A DNA stretch of 64,000 bases from Algorimicrobium hallyeonense (GCF_042657385.1 NZ_JBHSLA010000005.1:186001-250000), one strand, 5' to 3'. Shown: positions 26,099 through 35,541, counted from the stretch's first letter. Made by a program: numbers and translations. Notes: generated by a model not told the origin, from the sequence alone.

Positions 26099-26173
26099 AT
26101 ATAATAGTTTTCAGTCGCAGTCGCAATTTCCAGTTCTTACTCTTGCGGTTTTAATTTTCAATTCACTAAATAA

Positions 26174-26545
26174 TCATTCTGGATTGACTCCGAATTTTCC
26201 AGGATTATTAATCAAATAATTTATTAATTTACCAACTTCAATTCCTTCATTTGATAAATCTATGTGCTGTTCTTTAGAAATATAATTACAAGCTAAAGCA
26301 AAATCTAACCATGTATTTGTTTCTGAATTCTCTGCATCAGCATCAGTTAGCTTGCTATGGTAATGTTTTGGGTAAACTTTCTTTCTATAAGCTTCTGCCA
26401 AATTAGCATTCACAGAACGTGAACTTCTTCTAATTTGATCTGTCAATGCGTATGTTTCTTCTTTTGGAAAATTTTTCGAGATTTCAAAAATATCCATAGC
26501 TAAATCAAATGCTTTTTGATATGCGAAAAGTTTTTTGAAATCCAT
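26174..26545 (-). CDS. Four-helix-bundle protein (S23/IVP family), second copy
   Basis: Begins MDFKKLFAYQKAFDLAMDIFEISKNFP and contains IRRSSRSVNANLAEAYRKK, the family core (NIAEGY-type motif). The start used is ATG 26545; a longer reading from TTG 26602 adds 19 residues unlike the family. 123 residues, close to the copy at 2598-2975 in length but clearly divergent. It sits in the folD-ffh gap. Role unknown. Confidence 0.85.
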   Translation of the reverse strand: MDFKKLFAYQKAFDLAMDIFEISKNFPKEETYALTDQIRRSSRSVNANLAEAYRKKVYPKHYHSKLTDADAENSETNTWLDFALACNYISKEQHIDLSNEGIEVGKLINYLINNPGKFGVNPE

Positions 26546-26617
26546 TTTATTACTATTTAATAAGATATTATTGAAATTCCCGACTTCAAACTGTTCCTGC
26601 AAACTGGTAACTGAACA

Positions 26618-27946
26618 TTACCTCATCCCTTTCATGGCTTGCATCATGGCTTTTCCTTTTCCACCTTGCATCATTTTCATCATTTTACCCATTTGGTCAA
26701 ACTGCTTTAAAAGCTGATTCACCTCCTGAACAGATGTTCCCGAACCTTTTCCAATGCGCTTTTTTCTACTGGCATTTATAACTGATGGGTTTGTTCTTTC
26801 TAAAGGTGTCATGGAATGAATCATAGCCTCAATACCTTTAAACGCATCATCATCTATATCAATATCTTTCATCATTTTTCCTGCACCAGGAATCATGCCG
26901 ATAAGATCTTTCATATTACCCATTTTCTTGATTTGCTGAATCTGTTTTAAGAAATCATCAAAACCAAATTGGTTTTTGGCAATTTTTTTCTGAAGCTTTC
27001 TCGCTTCAACTTCATCATATTGTTCTTGGGCTCTTTCAACAAGAGACACCACGTCTCCCATTCCTAAAATACGATCGGCCATACGCGATGGATAGAAAAC
27101 ATCAATCGCTTCCATTTTTTCGCCCGTACCAATAAACTTAATAGGTTTATTTACAACCGATTTAATAGAAATAGCAGCTCCACCACGTGTATCACCATCT
27201 AATTTAGTTAGGATAACACCATCAAAATTTAAGACATCATTAAAGGCTTTTGCTGTATTCACCGCATCTTGACCTGTCATAGAATCCACAACAAATAAGG
27301 TTTCTTGTGGTTGGATGGCTTTATGAATGTTGGAGATTTCGGTCATCATGGCTTCATCAACTGCCAAACGACCAGCTGTATCAATAATAACCACATTAAA
27401 ACCATTGGCTTTGGCATGTGCAATACCTGCTTGAGCAATGGCAACTGGATCTGTATTACCTTTATCACTATAAACCTCAACACCAATTTGATCACCTACA
27501 ACGTGCAATTGATCTACGGCAGCCGGACGATACACATCACAAGCTACTAATAACGGCTTCTTGGTTTTTTTAGTTTTTAGAAAATTGGCCAGTTTACCAG
27601 AAAAGGTTGTTTTACCAGAACCTTGCAAACCAGACATTAAAATAATACTTGGTGTTCCTGATAAATTAAGACCTTCTGCATCGCCACCCATTAATTCGGT
27701 TAATTCGTCTTTAACGATTTTCACCATTAATTGGCCTGGCTGAAGTGTTGTTAATACATTTTGCCCAAGTGCTTTTTCCTTTACACGAACGGTAAAATCT
27801 TTAGCAATTTTAAAGTTAACATCGGCATCTAAAAGGGCTCTACGTACTTCTTTTAAGGTCTCGGCAACGTTTACTTCCGTAATACTACCATGACCTTTTA
27901 ATACGTGTAACGCTTTATCTAACTTTTCACTTAAATTATTAAACAT
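26618..27946 (-). CDS. ffh: Signal recognition particle protein Ffh
   Basis: GTPase that binds signal sequences of nascent membrane proteins and targets ribosomes to FtsY. 442 residues: N domain (1-90), G domain with GLQGSGKTT (106-114), DTAGRLAVDE, TKLDGDTRGGAA, then the methionine-rich M domain. The M domain ends MMKMMQGGKGKAMMQAMKGM, and its RNA-binding SRKKRIGKGSGTSVQEVN is intact. 4.5S RNA is not in the window. Confidence 0.97.
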   Translation of the reverse strand: MFNNLSEKLDKALHVLKGHGSITEVNVAETLKEVRRALLDADVNFKIAKDFTVRVKEKALGQNVLTTLQPGQLMVKIVKDELTELMGGDAEGLNLSGTPSIILMSGLQGSGKTTFSGKLANFLKTKKTKKPLLVACDVYRPAAVDQLHVVGDQIGVEVYSDKGNTDPVAIAQAGIAHAKANGFNVVIIDTAGRLAVDEAMMTEISNIHKAIQPQETLFVVDSMTGQDAVNTAKAFNDVLNFDGVILTKLDGDTRGGAAISIKSVVNKPIKFIGTGEKMEAIDVFYPSRMADRILGMGDVVSLVERAQEQYDEVEARKLQKKIAKNQFGFDDFLKQIQQIKKMGNMKDLIGMIPGAGKMMKDIDIDDDAFKGIEAMIHSMTPLERTNPSVINASRKKRIGKGSGTSVQEVNQLLKQFDQMGKMMKMMQGGKGKAMMQAMKGMR

Positions 27947-27970
27947 ACTTCTTATGATTTTTTAAAGATG

Positions 27971-27978
27971 CAAATTTA
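27971..27978 (-). promoter_or_regulatory. Predicted -7 element of ffh
   Basis: TAAATTTG on the minus strand, 24 bp before the ffh ATG. No clear -33 box. Confidence 0.4.
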
Positions 27979-28027
27979 ATGATTTGATTGCTATTAATAA
28001 AGCGATGCTGTTATTTTAATTGCATAA

Positions 28028-28057
28028 AAAAGAGCTGCCATAATTGACAACTCTTTT
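28028..28057 (-). terminator. Terminator of the repeat lipoprotein gene
   Basis: Outer stem AAAAGAG / CTCTTTT with partly paired interior (TGCCA / TGACA), 30 bp past the stop at 28088. Confidence 0.65.
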
Positions 28058-28087
28058 CTACTAAAAATAAAACCAATAACTAACCGT

Positions 28088-30403
28088 TTATAGACATTGA
28101 AAACAATCTGCTTCAAGATTATACAAATCACCTACATCATTAGGACTTAAGGTTCGTTTGTACACGCGTAAATCATCTAAATGTCCTGTAAAAAACTGAC
28201 CAATAAAATAATCATTCAGCGGATCTGTATCAATATTGAATGTGGAGTTTTCATCAATGTTTCGCAATTGTCCATCTCTATATAATCGTATGGTATTATT
28301 TGAATCTCTCGTAACAACCAAATGATGCCAATCTGTATTTTCCCATTGCACATCCACTTCACCATTCCAATCATTATCCCATAATCCGTAACCGTTAGTC
28401 GTATCACTAACTAGAGGCGTATTTAAATCGTAAACAGCCAATTGAAACCCTTCGGAGTTAACGCTTCCTTTTTGGAAAATGGTTTCAAAATTTCCTGCCG
28501 TGGTATTTTGCATTTTAAACCAAACACTTACTGAAAAATTATCGCCTTGAACCAATTGGTTTTGAGCTGTAACTGGAATAGAGAAATTAGCATTTCCTTC
28601 AAATAAAGCGGCACATGTTGCATTACCTGCTCGATCTTCGGTTAAACTAAAATCGTTAATAACAGTTCCTCCAATTAAATCTCGAACCTCATTCCCAAAA
28701 GGCATATAGATAATTAAATCGTTAGTTAAAGTACCCGGATTATTACAGGTTGGACAATCACGCTCCATAACCATGTTTGTATTATTGGCAGTAACCATTT
28801 CCAATCGACCTTCATCACAAGCTACAATCAACCAATACTCATTAACAGCTTGAATATCTGGCCCATTTACACCACTTAATAAAAGTGCTACAGAGGTTCC
28901 TGATTGTTCCGTTGACCATAAGGCAGAAATAGTCATTCCATTACCTGTAACAATAATTTCGGAATTTGAAACAAAATCAAATTCATACATAATTAAATGG
29001 TCGTCGCCATTATAACTTACCACATTCCAAATACAGGATTGTAAATAGTTATCAATATCTGATTCTAAACAATTGGCACTACAATTTTCAAGCATTAAAT
29101 CAATTTCGTACACTTGAAAATCACCATTTAAAGCTTCAATTCTCAAATAAACGGTTTGTGGGTTTGCGGTATTTGAATACGAATTTGGTTGGGCTATGGC
29201 ATTCACATTATTTTCAGCATCTCCCAATGTGACATGAAATGACGGTGTGAAATCCACAGTACAAACAACATTCCCTAACACTTGAGTCTCCAGTTCAAAA
29301 ATTGCAAATCCGTCGTTATCAAAATCACAAGCTGTAATAGATACATCGTCAAAACAACTAAATGGATTCTCTTGACAGTCTTGCTCCAAAACCATTTCAA
29401 CCGTTTCAGAATTTATTTGTTGCGTCCATACCATTCTATCATCATTACAGTTTTCAATTAACCAATCGCCTTCTAAAGCTTCGGCATAAGCCGTTAATTC
29501 TGAAATTGAAATCACTACACCTTCATTGGTTGTAGAAGCACTCCAGTTTCCACCAATAGCAACCGTTATAAAATCTATTATGAATTCTACTGTGCCATTA
29601 TCGTTGAAAAACACATCATATTCTATAAAGGTATCGTCACTATTATAGCTCACAATATTCCAATGACATTCTTGTAAATTTTCAATAACATCATCAAGAT
29701 CACAATCATAAAAACAGTTTTCATTAGCCGCATTGATAGCTTCCTCTAATGCTTGATTATTAGCAACTTCAATCGTTGTACCATTTGTATATTGAATGGA
29801 CACTGGAAAATTTAAGCTTGTTAGAACAGCACCATTATTACCATCATCTAAACCTTCTAAAAAGATATATAATTCGTAATCATTATCTATAACAACGGTA
29901 TCAATAATTTGAAAACTAGTGTTATAAATGGAAAAGGAAATTGGGTATACAAAATCTGCACACTCTATAAGGTCTTCATCTGCTATACAGGAGTCAATAA
30001 ACGCTTCTAACGTGTCCACGGAATCGATATTAACTTCGGTATAATCGTTTAAAATTATAGATATTGGGAATAGGAAATCTAAATCATCCTCATCGGTATT
30101 GCTGGCATCAAAAATAGCTTCCAACAGACTTAAATCAGTAAGTGTTTCAATAGTTAAGGTAATACCATTTGCGACAATGGTTACCGGTAAATTAACTGTA
30201 AAGCAATCCGAACCATCAAGAATATTATCCACATTACCATTGTTGGCAGACGTGTTTCGCATTAAGTTAGCCAAATTGGATTCTGGCTGAATAATTTCCT
30301 GTTCGTTTGAAGGTGTTTCTTCAATAACCTCATCTTGACATGCGGTAACTGTAAAAAACAGAATCCCGACAAGTAAGAAGATACATTTGATTGGTTGTTT
30401 CAT
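28088..30403 (-). CDS. Multidomain repeat lipoprotein with C-terminal LamG-like domain
   Basis: 771 residues from ATG 30403 (MKQPIKCIFLLVGILFFTVTAC, lipobox C22); an upstream ATG at 30427 would only add eight residues before the signal. Four tandem repeats of the form F-P-[IV]-[ST]-I...I-[DE]...LE follow at about 67-101, 109-139, 147-185 and 194-226. Then come two copies of a domain of about 115 residues with CxWN[IV]VSYN near its start (W248 and W459) and a closing ME(Q/R)DC. Between them is an Ig-like block (ACDFDNDGFAIFELE ... NPQTVYLRIE) known from flavobacterial surface proteins. A LamG/concanavalin-like domain (about 575-760, FSVSVWFKMQ, DWHHLVVTRD, GHLDDLRVYKR) ends the protein. It is divergent from the sigma/FecR/receptor cassette. 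Carbohydrate or polymer binding is inferred from LamG. Confidence 0.75.
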   Translation of the reverse strand: MKQPIKCIFLLVGILFFTVTACQDEVIEETPSNEQEIIQPESNLANLMRNTSANNGNVDNILDGSDCFTVNLPVTIVANGITLTIETLTDLSLLEAIFDASNTDEDDLDFLFPISIILNDYTEVNIDSVDTLEAFIDSCIADEDLIECADFVYPISFSIYNTSFQIIDTVVIDNDYELYIFLEGLDDGNNGAVLTSLNFPVSIQYTNGTTIEVANNQALEEAINAANENCFYDCDLDDVIENLQECHWNIVSYNSDDTFIEYDVFFNDNGTVEFIIDFITVAIGGNWSASTTNEGVVISISELTAYAEALEGDWLIENCNDDRMVWTQQINSETVEMVLEQDCQENPFSCFDDVSITACDFDNDGFAIFELETQVLGNVVCTVDFTPSFHVTLGDAENNVNAIAQPNSYSNTANPQTVYLRIEALNGDFQVYEIDLMLENCSANCLESDIDNYLQSCIWNVVSYNGDDHLIMYEFDFVSNSEIIVTGNGMTISALWSTEQSGTSVALLLSGVNGPDIQAVNEYWLIVACDEGRLEMVTANNTNMVMERDCPTCNNPGTLTNDLIIYMPFGNEVRDLIGGTVINDFSLTEDRAGNATCAALFEGNANFSIPVTAQNQLVQGDNFSVSVWFKMQNTTAGNFETIFQKGSVNSEGFQLAVYDLNTPLVSDTTNGYGLWDNDWNGEVDVQWENTDWHHLVVTRDSNNTIRLYRDGQLRNIDENSTFNIDTDPLNDYFIGQFFTGHLDDLRVYKRTLSPNDVGDLYNLEADCFQCL

Positions 30404-30506
30404 GATATGTGTTTTAATTAGACTCATTTCTTATAAAACAGTTTAAATTTAAAAACTCCTACCATGCCATGACTTTTTTTATACATTTACAGACAGAATT
30501 TAAAAA

Positions 30507-31022
30507 ATGTCTAAAGATTTAAATGATCATATTTGTAATGAACAGCTGTTTTCCAAGCTGTTTAAAACGCATGCCAAAAACTTGCACAACTTTTTATATT
30601 ACAAATTTGGAAGCCATTTAAACCCACAAGATCAGGTTCAAGAGGCTTTTATAAAGTTATGGAAAAACTGTAAAGACATCAAACCATCTAAAGCAAAATC
30701 GTATTTATTTACGGTTGCCAATAATTTGATGTTAAATGCTGTGGCGCATCAAAAAGTGGTGTTAAAATTTCAAGAAATAAAACCCAAGTCATCCACAAAC
30801 GAAACGCCAGAATTCCTTTTAGAAGAACGTGAATACATGGAAAAACTCCAAAAAGCGATTTCTAATTTAACCGAAGCACAACGTGTGGCCTTTTTATTGA
30901 ATCGGGTTGAAGGGAAAAAGCACAAAGAAATTGCCGACCTGCTAAACATTTCAACCAAAGCTGTAGAAAAACGTATTTATGGAGCTCTAAAACAATTACG
31001 AAAAGATATTGAAGGTATTTAA
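30507..31022 (+). CDS. ECF RNA polymerase sigma factor
   Basis: 171 residues. Region 2 contains FLYYKFGSHLNPQDQVQEAFIKLWKN and KAKSYLFTVANNLMLN; region 4 contains LTEAQRVAFLLNRVEGKKHKEIA and the recognition helix ISTKAVEKRIYGALKQLRKD. This is the Bacteroidota FecI-like class. It heads a three-gene run with a FecR anti-sigma factor and a TonB-dependent receptor. It would transcribe its regulon when released by FecR. Confidence 0.92.
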   Translation: MSKDLNDHICNEQLFSKLFKTHAKNLHNFLYYKFGSHLNPQDQVQEAFIKLWKNCKDIKPSKAKSYLFTVANNLMLNAVAHQKVVLKFQEIKPKSSTNETPEFLLEEREYMEKLQKAISNLTEAQRVAFLLNRVEGKKHKEIADLLNISTKAVEKRIYGALKQLRKDIEGI

Positions 31023-31088
31023 ATAAATAATTTAAACCGAGGTAGGAAAAACAATAGCGAACTTGTTATATACTTGAGTAGGTACATT

Positions 31089-31985
31089 ATGAATCGAGAA
31101 GAACTGATACAAAAATGGTTGCAAGACGACTTGAATCCGCAAGAACTAGCCGCATTTAAGGCACTTGATGATTATGAGCCGCTTATGAAATTATCAGAAA
31201 ACTTGATGCATTTTAAAGCTCCCAAGTTTGATGAGTCGCTTGCTTTTGAAACCATTTCGGCAGAAATTTCCAAAAAGCAGAAATCGAAAACAAAATGGTT
31301 AAAACCTATTTTAAAAATTGCAGCATTAATTGCCATTTCCTTTAGTGTGTATTATTACACAACGACTTTAGATACACATATTACCACATTAACCGCTGAA
31401 AAAACAACATTTGAATTACCAGATTATTCAGAGGTAACTTTAAATGCACAATCCCAAATAACCTACAATAAAAAAAGCTGGAAAAACCAACGTGAATTGA
31501 CCTTACATGGTGAAGCTTATTTTAAAGTTGAAAAAGGTTCCAAATTTAATGTTCAAACATCCTCTGGAACTATTACCGTTTTAGGAACCCAATTTTTAGT
31601 AGAAAACAGAAATGATATTTTTGAAGTGGTTTGTTATGAAGGTTCTGTACAGGTTATAACTGACCATAAAAATATGGTTTTAAAACCAGGCGATCAATTT
31701 TTAATACTAAATGGGAAATTTATTGCACGAGAAAAAGAAAACATTCTAAATCCAGCTTGGTTATACAACCATAGTCAGTTTAAGAGCATGCCGTATAAAT
31801 TTGTTTTAAACGAATTGGAGCGTCAGTATGGGCTAAAAGTTGATGCACAAACGATAAACACATCCGTGCTGTTTACTGGGAAATTTGTTCATACGGATTT
31901 AGATTTAGCATTAAAAGCTATTACACTACCTTTAAATATTACCTATACAAAAGAAAATGGTTTGATTGTGTTGCATGAAAAATAA
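31089..31985 (+). CDS. FecR family anti-sigma factor
   Basis: 298 residues from ATG 31089; a five-residue longer frame uses TTG 31074. A cytoplasmic N-terminal sigma-binding part (1-70) is followed by one membrane helix (about 71-90, LKPILKIAALIAISFSVYYY). The periplasmic FecR domain (about 100-195) contains LTLHGEAYFKVEKGSKFNVQT and GTQFLVENRNDIFEVVCYEGSV. A C-terminal DUF4974-like/STN-type module ends the protein (YKFVLNELERQYGLKV, TGKFVHTDLDLALKAI). It links receptor occupancy to the sigma factor. Its end overlaps the receptor start by 11 bp. Confidence 0.92.
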   Translation: MNREELIQKWLQDDLNPQELAAFKALDDYEPLMKLSENLMHFKAPKFDESLAFETISAEISKKQKSKTKWLKPILKIAALIAISFSVYYYTTTLDTHITTLTAEKTTFELPDYSEVTLNAQSQITYNKKSWKNQRELTLHGEAYFKVEKGSKFNVQTSSGTITVLGTQFLVENRNDIFEVVCYEGSVQVITDHKNMVLKPGDQFLILNGKFIAREKENILNPAWLYNHSQFKSMPYKFVLNELERQYGLKVDAQTINTSVLFTGKFVHTDLDLALKAITLPLNITYTKENGLIVLHEK

Positions 31986-34278
31986 ACCCTTTATTATATT
32001 TTTTTACTGCTTTTTTGGCCTGTTTGGATTGCTTCAAGCTCAAAATAACGCCGCCAAAACCAAACCCTTACAATCCGTTTTAGAACATATTGAACGGGAA
32101 TACCAATTGTCTTTTTCTTATGCTGATGCTACGGTTGCCAATAAAGAAATACCTCCTCCAAGCCAAACACTTTCTAAAGCAAAACTCATTGCGTATTTAG
32201 AAACTGAAACGCATTTAATTTTTGAAATGGTATCAGAAACTAGCTATGCCGTTAGACCTATTAAATTTTCAGATATCACCAAAACTCAATATCTAAACGA
32301 AGTAATTCTTAATAATTATTTAACAGAAGGTATTTCGACACAAGCGGATGGAACAACACATATTCACTTAAAAACCTTTGGAATTTTACCTGGCTTAATA
32401 GAACCTGACGTGTTGCAAACCATTCAAGCCTTGCCGGGGATTACAAGTGCTGATGAACGGGTTTCTACCTTAAATATTCGTGGTGGCACTAACGACCAAA
32501 ATCTCATTCTCTGGGATGGCGTAAAAATGTATCAATCCGGCCATTTCTTCGGACTTATTTCAGCTTTTAATCCATCTTTAATTGATGATGTTTTAGTTTC
32601 TAAAAATGGATCCAGCGCACAATTTGGCGATGGTGTTTCTGGAATTATTGATATGCAAAGTTCCCATACCATTTCAAAAAAAACCGAAGCAGGAATAGGC
32701 GCCAATATGTTAGCTGCTGATGCCTTTGCTCGCATTCCTATTTCAGAAAAAACAGGCGTACAAGTTGCGGGAAGGCGTTCGCTTACCGATGTTTTTAACA
32801 CGCCAACTTACAAGCAATATTTTAAACGTATTTTTCAAGATTCCGATTTAACAAATCCTACGGAAACCGTTTTAACAAACTCGGAAAAATTCTATTTTTA
32901 TGATGTTTCTGCCAAACTGATTTATGATATTTCTGAAAAGGACAAATTGGAAGTCAGTTTTTTAAACATTGAAAACGCCTTGGATTACCAAGAAACGGCC
33001 ACCATAAACAATAGCAAAACACGTTCAGACAGTCAACTTACCCAAGGTAGCCTGGCCATAAATAGCACGTTTTCTAGAAATTGGAATTCTAAATTACAAA
33101 CAACATTTCAAGCCTATTTTTCTTCATATGATTTATATGCTAATCATGCTGATGTGAGCAATAACCAGAAGCTCATTCAAGAAAACGAAGTCACAGATGG
33201 TAGTTTTAAAGCACATATTCTTTACAACGTAGATGCACAATTAAATTATGAAGGTGGTTACCAATATTCTGAAGTTGGCATCAGTAACCTTGAAGACGTT
33301 TCCAACCCTATTTTTAGACGTTACATCAAAGAAGTATTACGAACTCATGGATTTTATAACGAATTAACCTGTAAATCGAAATCCGGAAATACGCGAGCAC
33401 GCTTTGGATTTCGGGCGAATTATATAGAGAAATTTTCAGATTTCTATTTTGAACCACGCGTGAGCTTCAATCAAATTATTGCTGAAAATTTTCGCATTGA
33501 AGTTTTAGCAGAATTGAAAAGCCAAACAACATCGCAAATTATTGATTTACAAAACGATTTTTTAGGTATTGAAAAGAGACGATGGATTTTAGCCAATAAT
33601 AACGATATTCCAGTCATAAAAAGTCAGCAACTTTCCACTGGAATTCATTACAATAAAAACCAATTATTAATTAGTTTGGAAGGTTACATCAAACAGGTTG
33701 ATGGCATTACGTCTAGAAGTCAAGGTTTTCAAAATCAGTTTCAATACACCAATTCTATTGGCGCATATCGTGTAACAGGATTGGACTTTTTAATTAATAA
33801 ACAATTTGAAAATTTTAGCACTTGGTTAAGTTACTCCTATAGTAAAAACGCCTATACCTTTCCAGAATTACATAATGGGGACCAGTTTCCAAATAATGTA
33901 GACATCAAACATCAATTAAACGTATCGGGCACCTACACCTTAAATCGTTTGAAATTAGCCTTAGGGATGAATTGGCATTCAGGAAAACCCAACACATTAA
34001 TAGATAGTGGTCAAACCGAAGCTTCCAACACACTTGTTTACGGCGAACCCAATGCCGAAAATTTACCCGATTATTGGCGAACGGACTTTTCAGCCATTTA
34101 TAATTTTCAACTTTCAAAACAGACCAATGCCCAAATTGGCGCCTCCGTTTGGAATATTTTTGACACAGAAAATATTATAAATAGGTACTATATCATGGAT
34201 GCCAATAACCAAGTAATTCAGGTAGAAAACGTAGCATTAGGTATTACACCAAACCTATCGATTCGCGTTTTATTTTAG
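31975..34278 (+). CDS. TonB-dependent receptor with N-terminal STN signalling domain
   Basis: 767 residues from ATG 31975, which overlaps the fecR end; a frame from TTG 31966 adds three residues. Signal peptide 1-22, then an STN domain (about 30-95, LQSVLEHIEREYQLSFSYADA). It lacks the CarboxypepD_reg module that most SusC-like receptors carry and goes directly to the plug (VLQTIQALPGITSADERVSTLNIRGG, DGVKMYQSGHFFG). The beta-barrel ends in an aromatic residue (SIRVLF). With the sigma and FecR genes it forms a FecA-type trans-envelope signalling unit. No SusD partner is present, so a polysaccharide utilisation locus is not indicated. The substrate is unknown. Confidence 0.9.
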   Translation: MKNKPFIIFFYCFFGLFGLLQAQNNAAKTKPLQSVLEHIEREYQLSFSYADATVANKEIPPPSQTLSKAKLIAYLETETHLIFEMVSETSYAVRPIKFSDITKTQYLNEVILNNYLTEGISTQADGTTHIHLKTFGILPGLIEPDVLQTIQALPGITSADERVSTLNIRGGTNDQNLILWDGVKMYQSGHFFGLISAFNPSLIDDVLVSKNGSSAQFGDGVSGIIDMQSSHTISKKTEAGIGANMLAADAFARIPISEKTGVQVAGRRSLTDVFNTPTYKQYFKRIFQDSDLTNPTETVLTNSEKFYFYDVSAKLIYDISEKDKLEVSFLNIENALDYQETATINNSKTRSDSQLTQGSLAINSTFSRNWNSKLQTTFQAYFSSYDLYANHADVSNNQKLIQENEVTDGSFKAHILYNVDAQLNYEGGYQYSEVGISNLEDVSNPIFRRYIKEVLRTHGFYNELTCKSKSGNTRARFGFRANYIEKFSDFYFEPRVSFNQIIAENFRIEVLAELKSQTTSQIIDLQNDFLGIEKRRWILANNNDIPVIKSQQLSTGIHYNKNQLLISLEGYIKQVDGITSRSQGFQNQFQYTNSIGAYRVTGLDFLINKQFENFSTWLSYSYSKNAYTFPELHNGDQFPNNVDIKHQLNVSGTYTLNRLKLALGMNWHSGKPNTLIDSGQTEASNTLVYGEPNAENLPDYWRTDFSAIYNFQLSKQTNAQIGASVWNIFDTENIINRYYIMDANNQVIQVENVALGITPNLSIRVLF

Positions 34279-34282
34279 AAGG

Positions 34283-34423
34283 TTAATCCTTGCTCCTATG
34301 CTGTTTATTTTTCTGATGAATTTTCCCAGCAAAATAACCTAAAAGAAAAGGCAAAAACAGCAGGATGGCGAATAATAAAACCACATAAAGCAAAATAGTT
34401 CCCGTTAAGTCTTTAACATGAAT
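34283..34423 (-). other. Out-of-frame C-terminal remnant with a membrane helix
   Basis: Read one base behind the frame of the gene upstream, the DNA past its stop codes for HVKDLTGTILLYVVLLFAIL, then LFLPFLLGYFAGKIHQKNKQ and a few more residues, ending at stop 34285-34283. This is a membrane helix with a basic tail. It ends only 4 bp from the stop of the convergent receptor gene, and no good start codon exists in this frame. Best explained as the true C-terminus of the 34405-35433 gene, separated by a 1-nt deletion near 34411-34423. Confidence 0.6.
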
Positions 34424-35433
34424 ATGGCTTGATCCACCATTTTTACTGAAATTTCGCTAGCTTCTACAGCCACAGCCTTACGTTCTCTTAAAAAAATACT
34501 ATCCAAAGCAATACGTTCACGCATTATTATGGTATCTATTGCCTGACGCTCTAAGGCCAAGCGTTCACTAACAAATCCAATTTCAGAATTTAGTTCATAA
34601 AACAGAATTCGCATATCATTTGAAAACGATTTTAAAGCAAGGTTAAGTTTTTCTGGTGTGTTTTCGGCAATATCACTTAACCTATCTACTTTCATTTCAA
34701 TGGTTGCCATGACATCTTTTATTTGAACAGAATCAAATCCTTTTTCTTTCAATATTAATTCTGTATTCCACTTAAATTGTTTGCCGGCAGCATCGGTAGA
34801 ATAGGTTAATTTATCTGAAAAATTAGTCATCACTTCAGATAAGGAACCAACGGTTGTAAAAGCCAGACTATCGGGCACTTTTAAAAACGCCACATATTCT
34901 GAACGCACTGGATCGTGTCTGAAATTAGCATTTGAAATAGGGTTTTTGTTTGCAAATTTTGAAGCGAAATCTTGATGTTGTATAAAATCTTCTGCTTTAA
35001 AAAACTGTCTTGCCTTCGCTTCAATGTCGTTTACATTGTCTTGGGAAACTCGCGCTACGTAGTTGGTGTATATTCCAAAATAATCATGAGCTTGTTTGGT
35101 GTCCATAAAATTTCGCACTTGCAACATATACGTCCAAGTATCCATTAAGGAAAGCTTGGGTGAACTCTGAAAAGCGGTATTTTTAAAGGCATTTAAGGTT
35201 TCTATTTTCCAACGGTAAGCGTGCTTCTGCAAATTGGTATTGGCAGTTGTGGCTATAATACTATCTGCCGCAAATTCAACCCGATTCGTTGCTTCTGTGA
35301 CTAAAGATTGTGTTAGCAACCGTATATTTAAATCCTGTTTGGAGAGTGGTTCTTGAGCCGTTTCAATTTTTAATAAAGAACAACTATAAAGCAACCCTGT
35401 TATGGCTGCAAGATAAGCGACACGCTTAAACAT
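34405..35433 (-). CDS. Hypothetical envelope protein, probably frameshifted at its C-terminus
   Basis: 342 residues from ATG 35433 (MFKRVAYLAAITGLLYSC, lipoprotein-like); a GTG at 35457 would add eight residues. The body is mostly alpha-helical. The last third is coiled coil with repeated E-R-x-A-[IL]-D-[ST]-I-[IF] units (ERQAIDTIIMRERIALDSIF). The stop at 34405 follows a non-conserved MLKT, while the next frame supplies a membrane helix and basic tail (34283-34423). The intact protein was probably anchored by that helix. No family name can be given with confidence. Confidence 0.65.
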   Translation of the reverse strand: MFKRVAYLAAITGLLYSCSLLKIETAQEPLSKQDLNIRLLTQSLVTEATNRVEFAADSIIATTANTNLQKHAYRWKIETLNAFKNTAFQSSPKLSLMDTWTYMLQVRNFMDTKQAHDYFGIYTNYVARVSQDNVNDIEAKARQFFKAEDFIQHQDFASKFANKNPISNANFRHDPVRSEYVAFLKVPDSLAFTTVGSLSEVMTNFSDKLTYSTDAAGKQFKWNTELILKEKGFDSVQIKDVMATIEMKVDRLSDIAENTPEKLNLALKSFSNDMRILFYELNSEIGFVSERLALERQAIDTIIMRERIALDSIFLRERKAVAVEASEISVKMVDQAIFMLKT

Positions 35434-35541
35434 TTTTAAAAACAAAGAGGGTTTCACATAGTTAGTTTATACCTTAAATATAATAACGTAAATGGAAACT
35501 ATTGATAACCAGCAATAAAAAAGCCATTATAAAAACCCTAA

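Noticed and set aside
2598..26545. Avd-like accessory protein of a diversity-generating retroelement
   Set aside because: Four-helix proteins resemble Avd, but no reverse transcriptase, template repeat or variable repeat is present near either copy.
30507..34278. Polysaccharide utilisation locus
   Set aside because: No SusD homologue, glycoside hydrolase or sulfatase lies nearby; the LamG lipoprotein alone is not enough.
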